This document shows, piece after piece, positions 23,601 through 30,062 of a stretch of DNA of 30,600 nt. The DNA comes from Euryarchaeota archaeon UBA439. GTDB taxonomy: Archaea > Thermoplasmatota > Poseidoniia > Poseidoniales > Thalassarchaeaceae. The stretch lies in assembly GCA_002497245.1 (NCBI GenBank), contig DANB01000027.1:77222-107821 (forward strand). Direction: 5' to 3'. The notes below the pieces were generated by a model. The model searched no databases and was not told the DNA's origin. It saw only the letters and a list, made by a program, of their open reading frames with translations. Both the position numbers and the translations under genes were made by a program. Positions within the stretch are counted from its first letter, which is position 1. Each line of letters starts with the position of its first letter.

Positions 23601-26210
23601 AATCGTGAAAATGATGGTGGGGGTGTACTTGAAACTACTTGGTTACCATCAGAAGATGCAGCATGGTATGGATACAGAGTTTACATTTGGGATTCCACGA
23701 ATATACCCAACTGGGAGCCTAGTAAACAAGATTTAGATAATTTTTCAGGTTACATGCATATCCCTTTCTGGTCTCAAACATCAGCGACAATTACTGAAGC
23801 AGATCATGATGGTGTTATGTCAACATTAGTGGATGGGCATAAGTATCGAGCAGCAATTGTTACAGAATATGCTGATGGTTCAGTCGGAGAGCCAATGTCT
23901 TGGCCTTTCAATGCAACTCCGATTGATGAAGTACCATCTCCTCCTGAATGGCTCACTGCAAATCCAATCTCAGGTGGAACTGCTGGAACAATTTATGCAG
24001 AATGGTCGGCATGTACTGAGATGGACCCAGATAAAACTAGACTTTGGGCGGTTGAACAAGAGATCACCAATGCTCTAGCATTAACAAATAATTATGATAT
24101 TTCAGCAATTTCCGGAAATAATACAGTTCTACAGTTGAATCCCGGCTCGACATATTGGTTTGCTGCTGTTTGTGTAGATGAAAGTGGACAATCTGATCCG
24201 CTCAATGCTACAATAGTAGGGCCAATAGTAACTGCTGGTGGTCTTGATGATGGTATTCCGCCGATGCCAATTGAAGGAACTACAGCAATCGATGTACCAG
24301 ATGATGAAGGTGGGCAAATACAGGTTTCTTGGATTCCAAATGAAGAAGATGATTGTACATTCTATACTATATTCGCCTTACCTGCTACTAGTTGGCAACC
24401 ACCTAACAATGTAGATGGTTGGCCTGTATCATCATATGTTTCAAATTGTTCATCTAACTCTACAATCATTTCTTCATTCGGAGATTCTCCATTCTTAGAC
24501 GATACTACTTACTGGATAGGAGTGGTTGCTTCTGATGATTGGGGTAACCAAGATTTGAGTGATGTATTAGTTGTTGAAGTAACCCCTCAATCAAATAATG
24601 GTGGGGTAGGTATACCTCCAGCAAGGGTCGAGGGATTAGTAGCATTCGATCATCCCGAAGATGATGGGACTGCTATTGATATAATTTGGAATAGGTCTTT
24701 GGCTACTGATTTCTCTTTCTATACAATCTGGGTTTCTGATTTCTATCAAGACGATCTAACTGAGTCTTGGAACAGTTGTTCTGAGTCGCCTCTTTCTTGT
24801 GGACTTATAACATTAAATCAGCAACAAATTGGGGGAGCTTTCCAGCTTCAAATGACAGTAGAGAAGGCACATTATGGTGACACTATTTCCCAATCATCCT
24901 CTTCATCAATAATACCGGAAGTACCATTATATGTAACTATCACAACTCATGATATTCATGGCAATGTATTCCTTTCTGATATGCAGAATTATATGGTCTT
25001 AGTTATTCCTTCAGACAATAGTGGAGACGTATTCCCTCCTCCTAGGATTAATCCTCCTCAGTTAACTGATCGTCCATCAGATGACGGAGACGGTGTATTT
25101 GTCACATTCCAAGAAAGTGAAGCTTCGGATATCTATGAATATTGGATATTTGCTGAAACAGTTCCTTTCAGTTCTTTAGTCAACCGTCAACCTGCAATGG
25201 TTATTGATAGAGATGTAGAGATGCCAGTGTTACTTCAACAATTTTCAGATGGTAGCCCATTAGCTCCGAACATTATGTTCTGGGTTAGCGTAATTCCTGT
25301 TGATTCTTCAGGAAATTATTGGGATGAAGGAATCAAAACATCTTCAATAGCTTTAATCAATGAAAATATTCTTGACCCGGGTCTTCATATTCCTGAGATA
25401 GGTGGAATAATTGCTTATTGGGATAGTACAGGAACTAGAATCCAAATTGAATGGGATGATAAAAATGATCCAACTATCGAATCATATTACATTTTCTTAT
25501 CCTCAACTCCTTTCGAAGATACTCGTGATGCAGACACTTCCCAGAATGTAGTCAAACCATATTCAAGTTATACATGGCAAGCAACTCCACTTGAAACGGG
25601 CAATCAATATTCTCTTAACAATGAGGCTTCCTATTGGATTGCTATAGTCGGATTTGATGGAGAGGTTCATCGCCTTGCAGTTGACCCTCTAGAAATACAG
25701 CCTTGGTCTGAATCCGCTTTCGGTACAGATAGTGGTGGCTTGGATGATTCAGGGGTATCTTGGATAAATCAATTAATTGATGGTGATATGAATATGATAA
25801 TTGCTTTAGTCTCAGCAATAATGATATTATTAGGGGGGGTATTGATTTTGAAACCTAAAGGCAGGTCTGCACCACAACCTTGGGAGATGGGGACTCTAGA
25901 AGTAGAAATGGAGGAACAGATGTATGACGAAGATTTCGGAATGGAAGATGACTTCTCCGAAGACGAGTTTATTTCTGATACTATGGAAAATGTACCATTC
26001 GATGAACAAATGAATATTGATTCTTTGCCTCCTACTCAGCTTGATAATGAAGTTGTAGATGAATTACTTGTAGATGAAGAAGAGATTGATTTAGATGATC
26101 TAAGCGACTTAGCAGATGACTTTGATCTTGATGATCTTGATGATATGGCGGAAGAGTTATCTGAATCAGAAGAAGATATTGATACATCTTTTATTGATGA
26201 TATTCTGTGA
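17628..26210 (+). CDS. Giant surface protein: beta-propeller repeats, FN3-like modules, C-terminal anchor, acidic tail
   Basis: 2860 residues. A signal peptide (hydrophobic core about 16-30, MILVALMLLLPW) sends it out of the cell. Residues about 190-1850 hold around thirty 40-55-residue repeats with an IWxATxxGIxRYN-like core followed by a tryptophan, as in two-component-regulator-type propellers (for example WVWVATINSGILRLDN, VLIATSGGIGMYNLT), enough for four or more propellers. DHDSDGITDEW near 1265 looks like an inserted calcium loop. Residues 1980-2700 contain six FN3-like modules, several opening with PP and an acidic turn (GIPPMPIEG, GIPPARVEG, VFPPPRINP). One membrane helix (about 2721-2741) is followed by a 110-residue Asp/Glu-rich cytoplasmic tail. 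There is no histidine kinase or enzyme domain. Adhesion, polymer binding or a surface-layer role is plausible but inferred. The start is ATG at 17628; a Met at residue 15 is the alternative. Confidence 0.88.
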   Translation: MSIVYDSVSGSQKRMAMILVALMLLLPWSSFEAPSLEQDSETMNTIPGAWGAGGSNDTGWIELSAEGANPSNGTFAYGDLFLDFAPGALIDNMTFEVKVNGSDGLWAYEPQITLLDTQTPILDWTDLGGFGMQNSFTENQPDVNSNGILDARLQPNSVSDTSWQLPTGISITDLVMEALRPADPKVSFSSLDVEIFDSAVNPVDGRLYILLGDDLLHLDDQTSTIIIDIESDIYGRSLTVDEADNRLLIGTANGTILQRSLSDSSIMETYVSSSNTETVDALTVDDYGTIWAASGCSVYYTSDGIWESYYYCPGGAIKTATDIVSYGDDLYISTYQGLHLLGYSTSSGANGTSVNVDTNVLWNTNNFLSSDRINDLQLLGSQLLIATDNAGIDRRNLVSNSWMATWSTSNWLSSNQVVGFGLTEGWLYILAANTIHTYDTNALFFTSQRQLTVFDLKDNGNEIISWPGLGKERSPDSGLVLVGDGSGVLGRLVGEINDGIETLVSSPSTNQMNQVIFVDDNEEGEIWVSGGTIIDRFDEATQTWLAPIDISDYVSNPFEITAFVQDSDGWVWVATINSGILRLDNTDASYMGTVQGIASNAVNSLSHDSYTEILVVGHYEDGLSFVNTSSMTLSDVITEQDGLDSNFINDVVTRYGIAYIATPDSGVMRINLQELSILSSWQSLGADNLEAAPLAVDEDIIYFGLTGFGILLIDRHTSEIIDIWDADGTSGLPDNDVLALHLDYYGGLIVGMEVPNSGGTSNQAMARWDGSAWEYFETDVPGGNNDPWKINDIKSDADGVVAATNRGVCTWTSWTIIQGNIYEWDECVSPMNNSARFSETFSIELVPISSPLSDNCCTRILAGHNEGASLINRGTGLDVVERWTAGDETQRARVVKVQDILYIGFENTGIGRYNLTSQEWLQTWDGNQGYIDDDDVTVLIPGHIENTIWAGGDFGLTLIDPVNDTVLIDWNRGSNSGGPTLSNSAPQNIVIIDEILHYATQRSTAWWQSNDEIWRINLTSNTSESTIDVGQELGYGGKIHSIGQVSEELWIGIRPTQYWNNGDGTIARWNVTNETWETPLDTIGSVERVNAQFLGECFPINVSSCELWIAYGDNILRRFSAQTMTLLDEWTDISGPIRGIVEYQDDYLFASMDGILRWEPDNETWLDPWVVNDGLPSDANDEVYTMIVVGDDLWAGSYSSGGWNTNSEINRKNGTSGNWTTWDLGSAGIPGGYTADIEVCDNIVHVAVGAVNWWGNQGGIARYDMADHDSDGITDEWITSLITSGGLADNDPRALACDEANRILYVGFDEEGVGIDRYNYNTEQYLATLTNSADGISEDRIFPGGMLHDGNVLLTAHQFDTTGGISRIITSGISTVNGQILSPGMDGCSIVKAPSSSTPIYAIGRSGQTSGVNRVDRLDSTGLIESGFDELTGLTSGKILNIISNETNVWATSSLGWNSYYASSVLQGELVNGTVRWQYGYSFDGDIINDISLDGNKLWVTTAGNGLYKIDLIQRILTPTSSALHSQMDGMFIEEDGTMYVGLMGESGTSAGYQAFNTNTENWGQGSLIAGLPSNIVRDFLEVDNHVLIATSGGIGMYNLTKDGWDSPITSYNGLPSPVIEHLMLLDSPIQGNGTILAGGLAGLTVLEAGTFSIQNTIDYSDGLIGDRVSGMLFADSVTREVTIGNSSIIQHHNASLFISHNGQGATRPGVAAWDIDTDSQNGTYLIDMIPSNNVLNLAADSWGVHVATDIAPVVHWNGTMGQMEAGTNPSNLLSWPPVKMVSNGNYLVLIGSGGINLLDVDNSHSVIASTSASGFNNAFIESDSLFVAAEDGLHVWKGSLIEQPREYQRRAEPMFSVFGGRQWEITSTTHPGMSTVLVNSSDPLSIPNDSNSLPGILPMYNGAMTITSPISSSNVWARSVSLNYSGSWDLAGRNPAIEAGFQNAISNVGPGSNSVQLHVQMQSPMNGTISVRMTYDWERIEVPTILTSLNNRENDGGGVLETTWLPSEDAAWYGYRVYIWDSTNIPNWEPSKQDLDNFSGYMHIPFWSQTSATITEADHDGVMSTLVDGHKYRAAIVTEYADGSVGEPMSWPFNATPIDEVPSPPEWLTANPISGGTAGTIYAEWSACTEMDPDKTRLWAVEQEITNALALTNNYDISAISGNNTVLQLNPGSTYWFAAVCVDESGQSDPLNATIVGPIVTAGGLDDGIPPMPIEGTTAIDVPDDEGGQIQVSWIPNEEDDCTFYTIFALPATSWQPPNNVDGWPVSSYVSNCSSNSTIISSFGDSPFLDDTTYWIGVVASDDWGNQDLSDVLVVEVTPQSNNGGVGIPPARVEGLVAFDHPEDDGTAIDIIWNRSLATDFSFYTIWVSDFYQDDLTESWNSCSESPLSCGLITLNQQQIGGAFQLQMTVEKAHYGDTISQSSSSSIIPEVPLYVTITTHDIHGNVFLSDMQNYMVLVIPSDNSGDVFPPPRINPPQLTDRPSDDGDGVFVTFQESEASDIYEYWIFAETVPFSSLVNRQPAMVIDRDVEMPVLLQQFSDGSPLAPNIMFWVSVIPVDSSGNYWDEGIKTSSIALINENILDPGLHIPEIGGIIAYWDSTGTRIQIEWDDKNDPTIESYYIFLSSTPFEDTRDADTSQNVVKPYSSYTWQATPLETGNQYSLNNEASYWIAIVGFDGEVHRLAVDPLEIQPWSESAFGTDSGGLDDSGVSWINQLIDGDMNMIIALVSAIMILLGGVLILKPKGRSAPQPWEMGTLEVEMEEQMYDEDFGMEDDFSEDEFISDTMENVPFDEQMNIDSLPPTQLDNEVVDELLVDEEEIDLDDLSDLADDFDLDDLDDMAEELSESEEDIDTSFIDDIL

Positions 26211-26254
26211 AATCTCTTAGAAGAATTTGAAGAGTTGTAAGTTTACGGCGATAC

Positions 26255-27037
26255 ATGACCGAAAACCCCAACCCACGGTTTGAGGTGTGGTCTACTGTTG
26301 CTTGGGACGGTAAAGAAAGTCTTCTAGCTGCAAACTTACATTTCGATAGAATGGAGAGGCATGCGCACAGACTTAATTTTTCTTTACCTAAAAATTTCAG
26401 AAAAAATATTTTCAGCGAATTGGCAAATCTAGATTTTTCTGCGGATCCTATAGTTCAAGAAAATCAACCCCCATTCTTGGTCAGAATAAGTATAACTAAT
26501 GAAGGAATATTTTCTTTAACCCCTCGTTTAAATCAATCTTGGCCGAGTGTTCTGAAAGCGATTACTGTTTCTGCTCCAAGATGGGATGGAGGGATTAGAG
26601 GTACCAAACATGGTGACTGGAAACCATATTTTGATGCTAGAGAAATGGCTTTAGAAAATAATGCCGACATATCCTTACTCATTGAAAACAATTGTCTAAT
26701 CGATGGCGATAGATGTATGCCAATTCTTCTTGATATAGATGGTACAGCCTACTACCCGAGAGTAGAAAATGGAGCCTTAGACTCAGTAACCTTAGAACAG
26801 ATCTACGATTGTCTAGAAAATTCTGGAATCCCAATTAGACCAGCGATTATAACAATGAATTTAATCTTGAGAGCCAAGGAAATGATTGTAATTGGTAGTG
26901 GCATGGGTATTCAATCATTGGGAGAAATAGATGGTAGAACAATTGGCAAACCTCGTGGTCGGTTATATGAATCTGCAATGTCTTGCTGGTTATCACAATT
27001 ATCTGATGGTTGGGAATCAATTGATGAGTTGAGTTGA
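26255..27037 (+). CDS. pabC: Class IV aminotransferase, probable aminodeoxychorismate lyase
   Basis: PLP enzyme of the branched-chain aminotransferase / aminodeoxychorismate lyase fold, 260 residues. GTKHGDWKPYFDAREMA (116-132) gives the PLP lysine at K118; a stretch like the LLIENNCLIDGDRCMPILLD region (near 160) and the final SLGEIDGRTIG fit the family. The usual glutamate of the VTE-type motif appears as aspartate or is displaced, so the lyase call leans on context: the next gene, 4 bp on, makes aminodeoxychorismate. The product would be p-aminobenzoate for folate-type cofactors. A D-amino acid or branched-chain aminotransferase cannot be excluded. It starts 44 bp after the giant gene; no clear TATA element was found in that gap. 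Confidence 0.72.
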   Translation: MTENPNPRFEVWSTVAWDGKESLLAANLHFDRMERHAHRLNFSLPKNFRKNIFSELANLDFSADPIVQENQPPFLVRISITNEGIFSLTPRLNQSWPSVLKAITVSAPRWDGGIRGTKHGDWKPYFDAREMALENNADISLLIENNCLIDGDRCMPILLDIDGTAYYPRVENGALDSVTLEQIYDCLENSGIPIRPAIITMNLILRAKEMIVIGSGMGIQSLGEIDGRTIGKPRGRLYESAMSCWLSQLSDGWESIDELS

Positions 27038-27041
27038 TATT

Positions 27042-29351
27042 ATGATACCGGAGTTTCGTACCTTTTCAAATTATATTGTAAATCCCATTATTTCATTATT
27101 AGAATATTACAGAGATTCACAATTTCCAAAACAAGATGAACTAATCTTAAACTCTGGCGGGCCTGTTACAGATTTGTCTGAATATTCCTTCCTTCCTTGT
27201 TTACAAAGTGTGCGTATATTATTTTTTGAACCACTTGGCGAAATTGAATTAAAACAATCGTCTGCACTTCAAGGAGATATAAATTTAGGAAATAATAATG
27301 AATTAATAGTCTTAGTTCAGAAGTTTCATGAATCTACATGGGAAACTGTGAATGAATATCGCGTTGAAACACTTGAAATGGCAATCCAAATTGCAGAAAA
27401 TCTGGAGTTACCATATGAGAATGTTAACAATTATCCAATAATTCCTGGAGGATTTACTGGTATTTTAGGATATGACTTAAACAAATGGTCAGTTGGAATC
27501 AATTTGGCTAATAATCCACAAGATGGGACTCTCTTAGGGGTATTGTGGAGGTCTGATGCATGGTGGATACATCATAGGAAAACAGACCAATTAAGTATAA
27601 TTTCAGTCCCTAATCATCCTTGGTTGGAAGAAGTAGATACTAATGGGTTATCTATTGTAAAGAATAATAATTTCCCGAAATTAGAAGAATTCTCAGTACC
27701 AGAGTCTGAAAGTGACGCTTCACACGCAAGAAAAGTTGACAAGATTAAAGAAAGTATTCGGCAAGGACATTTTTATCAATTAAATTATGGAAGGAAATGG
27801 ACAGGACCTATGCAAATTCATCCATGGAATGCATTTCAAAGAATGATGGACATGAACCCCTCTCCCTTCGCTTCATGGTTATATGTTCATGATCATGGGT
27901 GGAGCATTGCTTCAGCAAGTCCCGAGCGTCTCTTAAGAACCAACAAAGGTATAGTATCTACACGACCAATAAAAGGAACCTATCCTCGTGGTAAATCTTT
28001 CAAAGAAGATAAGATTCTTCAAACCGAGATGGTTTCATCTGAGAAAGAAATAGCTGAGCATCTAATGTTAGTTGATTTAAAAAAACATGATTTATCGAAG
28101 ATTTGCGAGCCAGGAAGTGTATATTGGTCTGATTTTCGTATAGAGGCATTATCAACAGTCCAACATTTAGTCAGTGGAGTTTCTGGTAAACTAATACCTA
28201 ATATTGGATTTGGTAAGATAATATCTGCATTATTCCCAGGTGGTTCAATTACTGGTTGCCCGAAGATTGCTTCTATTGCTGCAATAAATGAAATCGAAGA
28301 ATCACCAAGAGGGGCCTGGACAGGCTCAATTGGCCATTTTCACTCAAGCTCAGGAATTTCTGAATTTAATATCTTAATTCGTACATTGGAAGCTCATTCA
28401 GGCCCTAATCAATGGTATGGGCGAGTTCAAGCTGGAGGAGGAATTGTAATCGGTTCTAATTCTTCTTCTGAAGTTGAGGAAGCACGATGGAAAGCTACAG
28501 CAATTACAGACTCTACTTGGGGATTTAGAACAGGTTTTTCTGCAGAAGAACTTCCCAAAAGAGAAGTAGAAATATTACCTATTCCTCAGGTTAATGGACC
28601 TATCAGTAAACTCAAACCAATGTCACCCCAGTTGAGACCAAAAGTTGGTAAGATAATTAGAGGCGATTCTGATATATCATTTCCATCAGATGTATTATTA
28701 ATAGACAATCTAGATTCTTTCACTGAAAATATTGCTAATTCAATAGTGAAGATGGGGTTTTCAGTCAGAATAGTTGAGGGACGTCCAAAAGATAATTCTA
28801 ACATCTCTAATAGAATCAAATATTGGTTAGAAAATTTCACTCCCAAAAGCATTATTATTGGACCGGGACCATCTCGTCCCGAACAATCTAAGATAACTAT
28901 GGAGATAGCTAAATTAGCCGTCAAAGGTAGAATAGTAGCAGATGGAAAATACATTCCAGTACTTGGCCTGTGTTTGGGTCACCAAGCTTTGGGGTTAGCG
29001 GTTGGCTGGGATTTGATAGAATCGCCACAGGGCGCAGTTCATGGCGTTCCTTCAATAATTAAACATGATAATCTTGGATTATACTCTAAGTCAGAATCTC
29101 CATTAGTTTTAATGAGATACAATAGTCTAATTCTGATCCCTCAAAATAAATTGATGATTTGTGATGCTTGGGATGAAAGTGAAAGTTTAGTTATGGGAAT
29201 CAGACATCCGAAGTATCCGATTTTTGGGATTCAATTTCATCCAGAGTCTGTTGGCAGCCCTCAAGGATATGAATTAATTTCCTCTTTTCTTCATCAAGAA
29301 CCAGTATTAATTGCATCAATTCGAGATAATCGTCAGGTTAGAAGACCGTAG
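27042..29351 (+). CDS. pabBA: Aminodeoxychorismate synthase, fused PabB-PabA
   Basis: Converts chorismate and glutamine to 4-amino-4-deoxychorismate. The first 520 residues are the chorismate-binding component: SIASASPERLL, RPIKGTYPRG with K311, EHLMLVDLKKHDL, GGSITGCPK (403-410) and GGGIVIGSNS. Lysine in PIKGT marks PabB; anthranilate synthase has PIAGT. The usual GSITGAPK has cysteine (C406) in place of alanine, and LRND is KKHD, both mild departures. Residues about 550-760 form a class I glutamine amidotransferase: DNLDSFTENIANS, IIGPGPSRPE, GLCLGHQ with nucleophile C644 and FHPES with H733 and E735. PabB comes first and PabA second, the reverse of the fungal and plant fusions. It is 4 bp after the pabC-like gene and surely in one transcript with it. 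Confidence 0.9.
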   Translation: MIPEFRTFSNYIVNPIISLLEYYRDSQFPKQDELILNSGGPVTDLSEYSFLPCLQSVRILFFEPLGEIELKQSSALQGDINLGNNNELIVLVQKFHESTWETVNEYRVETLEMAIQIAENLELPYENVNNYPIIPGGFTGILGYDLNKWSVGINLANNPQDGTLLGVLWRSDAWWIHHRKTDQLSIISVPNHPWLEEVDTNGLSIVKNNNFPKLEEFSVPESESDASHARKVDKIKESIRQGHFYQLNYGRKWTGPMQIHPWNAFQRMMDMNPSPFASWLYVHDHGWSIASASPERLLRTNKGIVSTRPIKGTYPRGKSFKEDKILQTEMVSSEKEIAEHLMLVDLKKHDLSKICEPGSVYWSDFRIEALSTVQHLVSGVSGKLIPNIGFGKIISALFPGGSITGCPKIASIAAINEIEESPRGAWTGSIGHFHSSSGISEFNILIRTLEAHSGPNQWYGRVQAGGGIVIGSNSSSEVEEARWKATAITDSTWGFRTGFSAEELPKREVEILPIPQVNGPISKLKPMSPQLRPKVGKIIRGDSDISFPSDVLLIDNLDSFTENIANSIVKMGFSVRIVEGRPKDNSNISNRIKYWLENFTPKSIIIGPGPSRPEQSKITMEIAKLAVKGRIVADGKYIPVLGLCLGHQALGLAVGWDLIESPQGAVHGVPSIIKHDNLGLYSKSESPLVLMRYNSLILIPQNKLMICDAWDESESLVMGIRHPKYPIFGIQFHPESVGSPQGYELISSFLHQEPVLIASIRDNRQVRRP

Positions 29352-29390
29352 CCTTGAATTAGCATTCCATTGTGCGTAAGTTGAAGCAAC

Positions 29391-29753
29391 ATGCCATACT
29401 GCCGGTTATGTAAACAAAATTATCCGGAGAATCAATTTGTCAGCGGCAATGGTCCTCGTTATCTTGTATGTGTTAGATGTGCAATTGAGCACGATCTTGC
29501 AGATGAGGAAGAAGTGCCTCAGCTATATTCAGATGATATAGTTAAAGCTAGATTTGCTTTATTTAGCAGAAGATATAGATTATGGCTAGCTCTTCTTACT
29601 GGTTGGACATTATACTTTACATTAGGTAACGATATCGAACTTTGGTCTAGTTTATTCTTTGTTGCTTTGGTAATCGGAACTATATCTGCTCCTGTCTTGT
29701 ATTTCTTAGGTTCAGCACGTTTTAACGCAGAATTATCAAAACTATCTCCTTGA
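29391..29753 (+). CDS. Small zinc-ribbon membrane protein, function unknown
   Basis: 120 residues. Two CxxC pairs (C4/C7 and C27/C30) form a likely zinc ribbon at the N-terminus, followed by an acidic linker (35-50), a basic stretch (RFALFSRRYRL) and two hydrophobic segments (about 62-79 and 84-107). The zinc part would be cytoplasmic by the positive-inside rule. I do not recognise a named family. ATG at 29391 lies 39 bp after pabBA; there is no strong ribosome site, and whether it shares the pab transcript is open. Confidence 0.65.
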   Translation: MPYCRLCKQNYPENQFVSGNGPRYLVCVRCAIEHDLADEEEVPQLYSDDIVKARFALFSRRYRLWLALLTGWTLYFTLGNDIELWSSLFFVALVIGTISAPVLYFLGSARFNAELSKLSP

Positions 29754-29755
29754 TA

Positions 29756-29841
29756 CCAATTCGGGAATCCTTGAAATAGTGTATACTCACCTCTGAACTT
29801 AGAGGGAACAGAGGGTTCCCTATGAATGACCGCGGAATTGG
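29756..29841 (+). ncRNA. Candidate structured RNA or RNA leader element
   Basis: CCAATTC (29756-29762) pairs with GAATTGG (29835-29841), closing an 86-base unit. Inside, AGGGAAC (29803-29809) pairs with GTTCCCT (29815-29821) around an AGAGG loop, and CCTCT (29790-29794) can pair either with AGAGG at 29801-29805 or with that loop at 29810-29814. Strand and transcription are unproven; it does not fold as a tRNA, and I recognise no known RNA family. Confidence 0.3.
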
Positions 29842-29895
29842 ATAAAAAATTAGGAGGAGTTGAATAAATTAATACAATTTGTTAAGTAGACAAAA

Positions 29896-29916
29896 AAAGG
29901 CGCAGTATAGCGTTTT
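29896..29916. repeat. Intergenic motif AAAGGCGCAGT...CGTTTT, copy 2
   Basis: AAAGGCGCAGT (29896-29906) preceded by four more A, then ATAG and CGTTTT. It matches the copy at 9638-9661 in 11 consecutive bases plus the CGTTTT ending at the same distance. Here it sits in the gene-free region before the TSP3 protein gene. Confidence 0.45.
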
Positions 29917-30062
29917 CTTATGTTTAATAGTTAACATTCGACTCTTTTTCTAATAATACCGAACTCTCCCGGAGAATAGTTTAACTAAACACAGGCGTAA
30001 GCATTTTTCGGAAAGAGAGAACAGCGGGTACTCTATAACTAAATTTTAAGGAAGTAAAAAAA

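Larger units (their letters stand above)
29754..30062. other. 309-bp gene-free region with inverted repeats
   Basis: No reading frame of useful length is present; the best are 7- and 9-codon frames at 29822 and 29860, the latter two bases after GGAGG and too close for normal initiation. The region holds a candidate structured RNA (29756-29841), the second intergenic motif copy (29896-29916), the dyads TCTCC-C-GGAGA (29965-29975) and GTTTA-AC-TAAAC (29979-29990), and a TATA-like CTATAACTAAA (30032-30042) before the next gene. Confidence 0.6.

Noticed and set aside
17628..26210. Long tandem DNA repeats or a CRISPR-like pattern in the giant gene
   Set aside because: The repetition is at protein level only (blade motifs); no exact DNA unit recurs at fixed spacing.
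17628..26210. Hybrid two-component sensor kinase
   Set aside because: Propeller blades look similar, but there is no histidine kinase, ATPase or receiver domain after the membrane helix.
26255..29351. Tryptophan branch (TrpE-TrpG anthranilate synthase) for the fused gene
   Set aside because: PIKGT with lysine and GSITG are PabB features; anthranilate synthase has PIAGT and the neighbour is a class IV aminotransferase/lyase, not a trp gene.
29756..29841. A tRNA gene in the structured gap
   Set aside because: The CCTCT arm has a six-base loop, there is no T-loop GGTTCGAATCC-type sequence and the end stem does not fit an acceptor arm on either strand.
29852..29890. Nine-codon leader peptide after GGAGGAG (TTG at 29860)
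   Set aside because: The spacing of two bases to TTG is too short for initiation and the peptide has no regulatory codon run.
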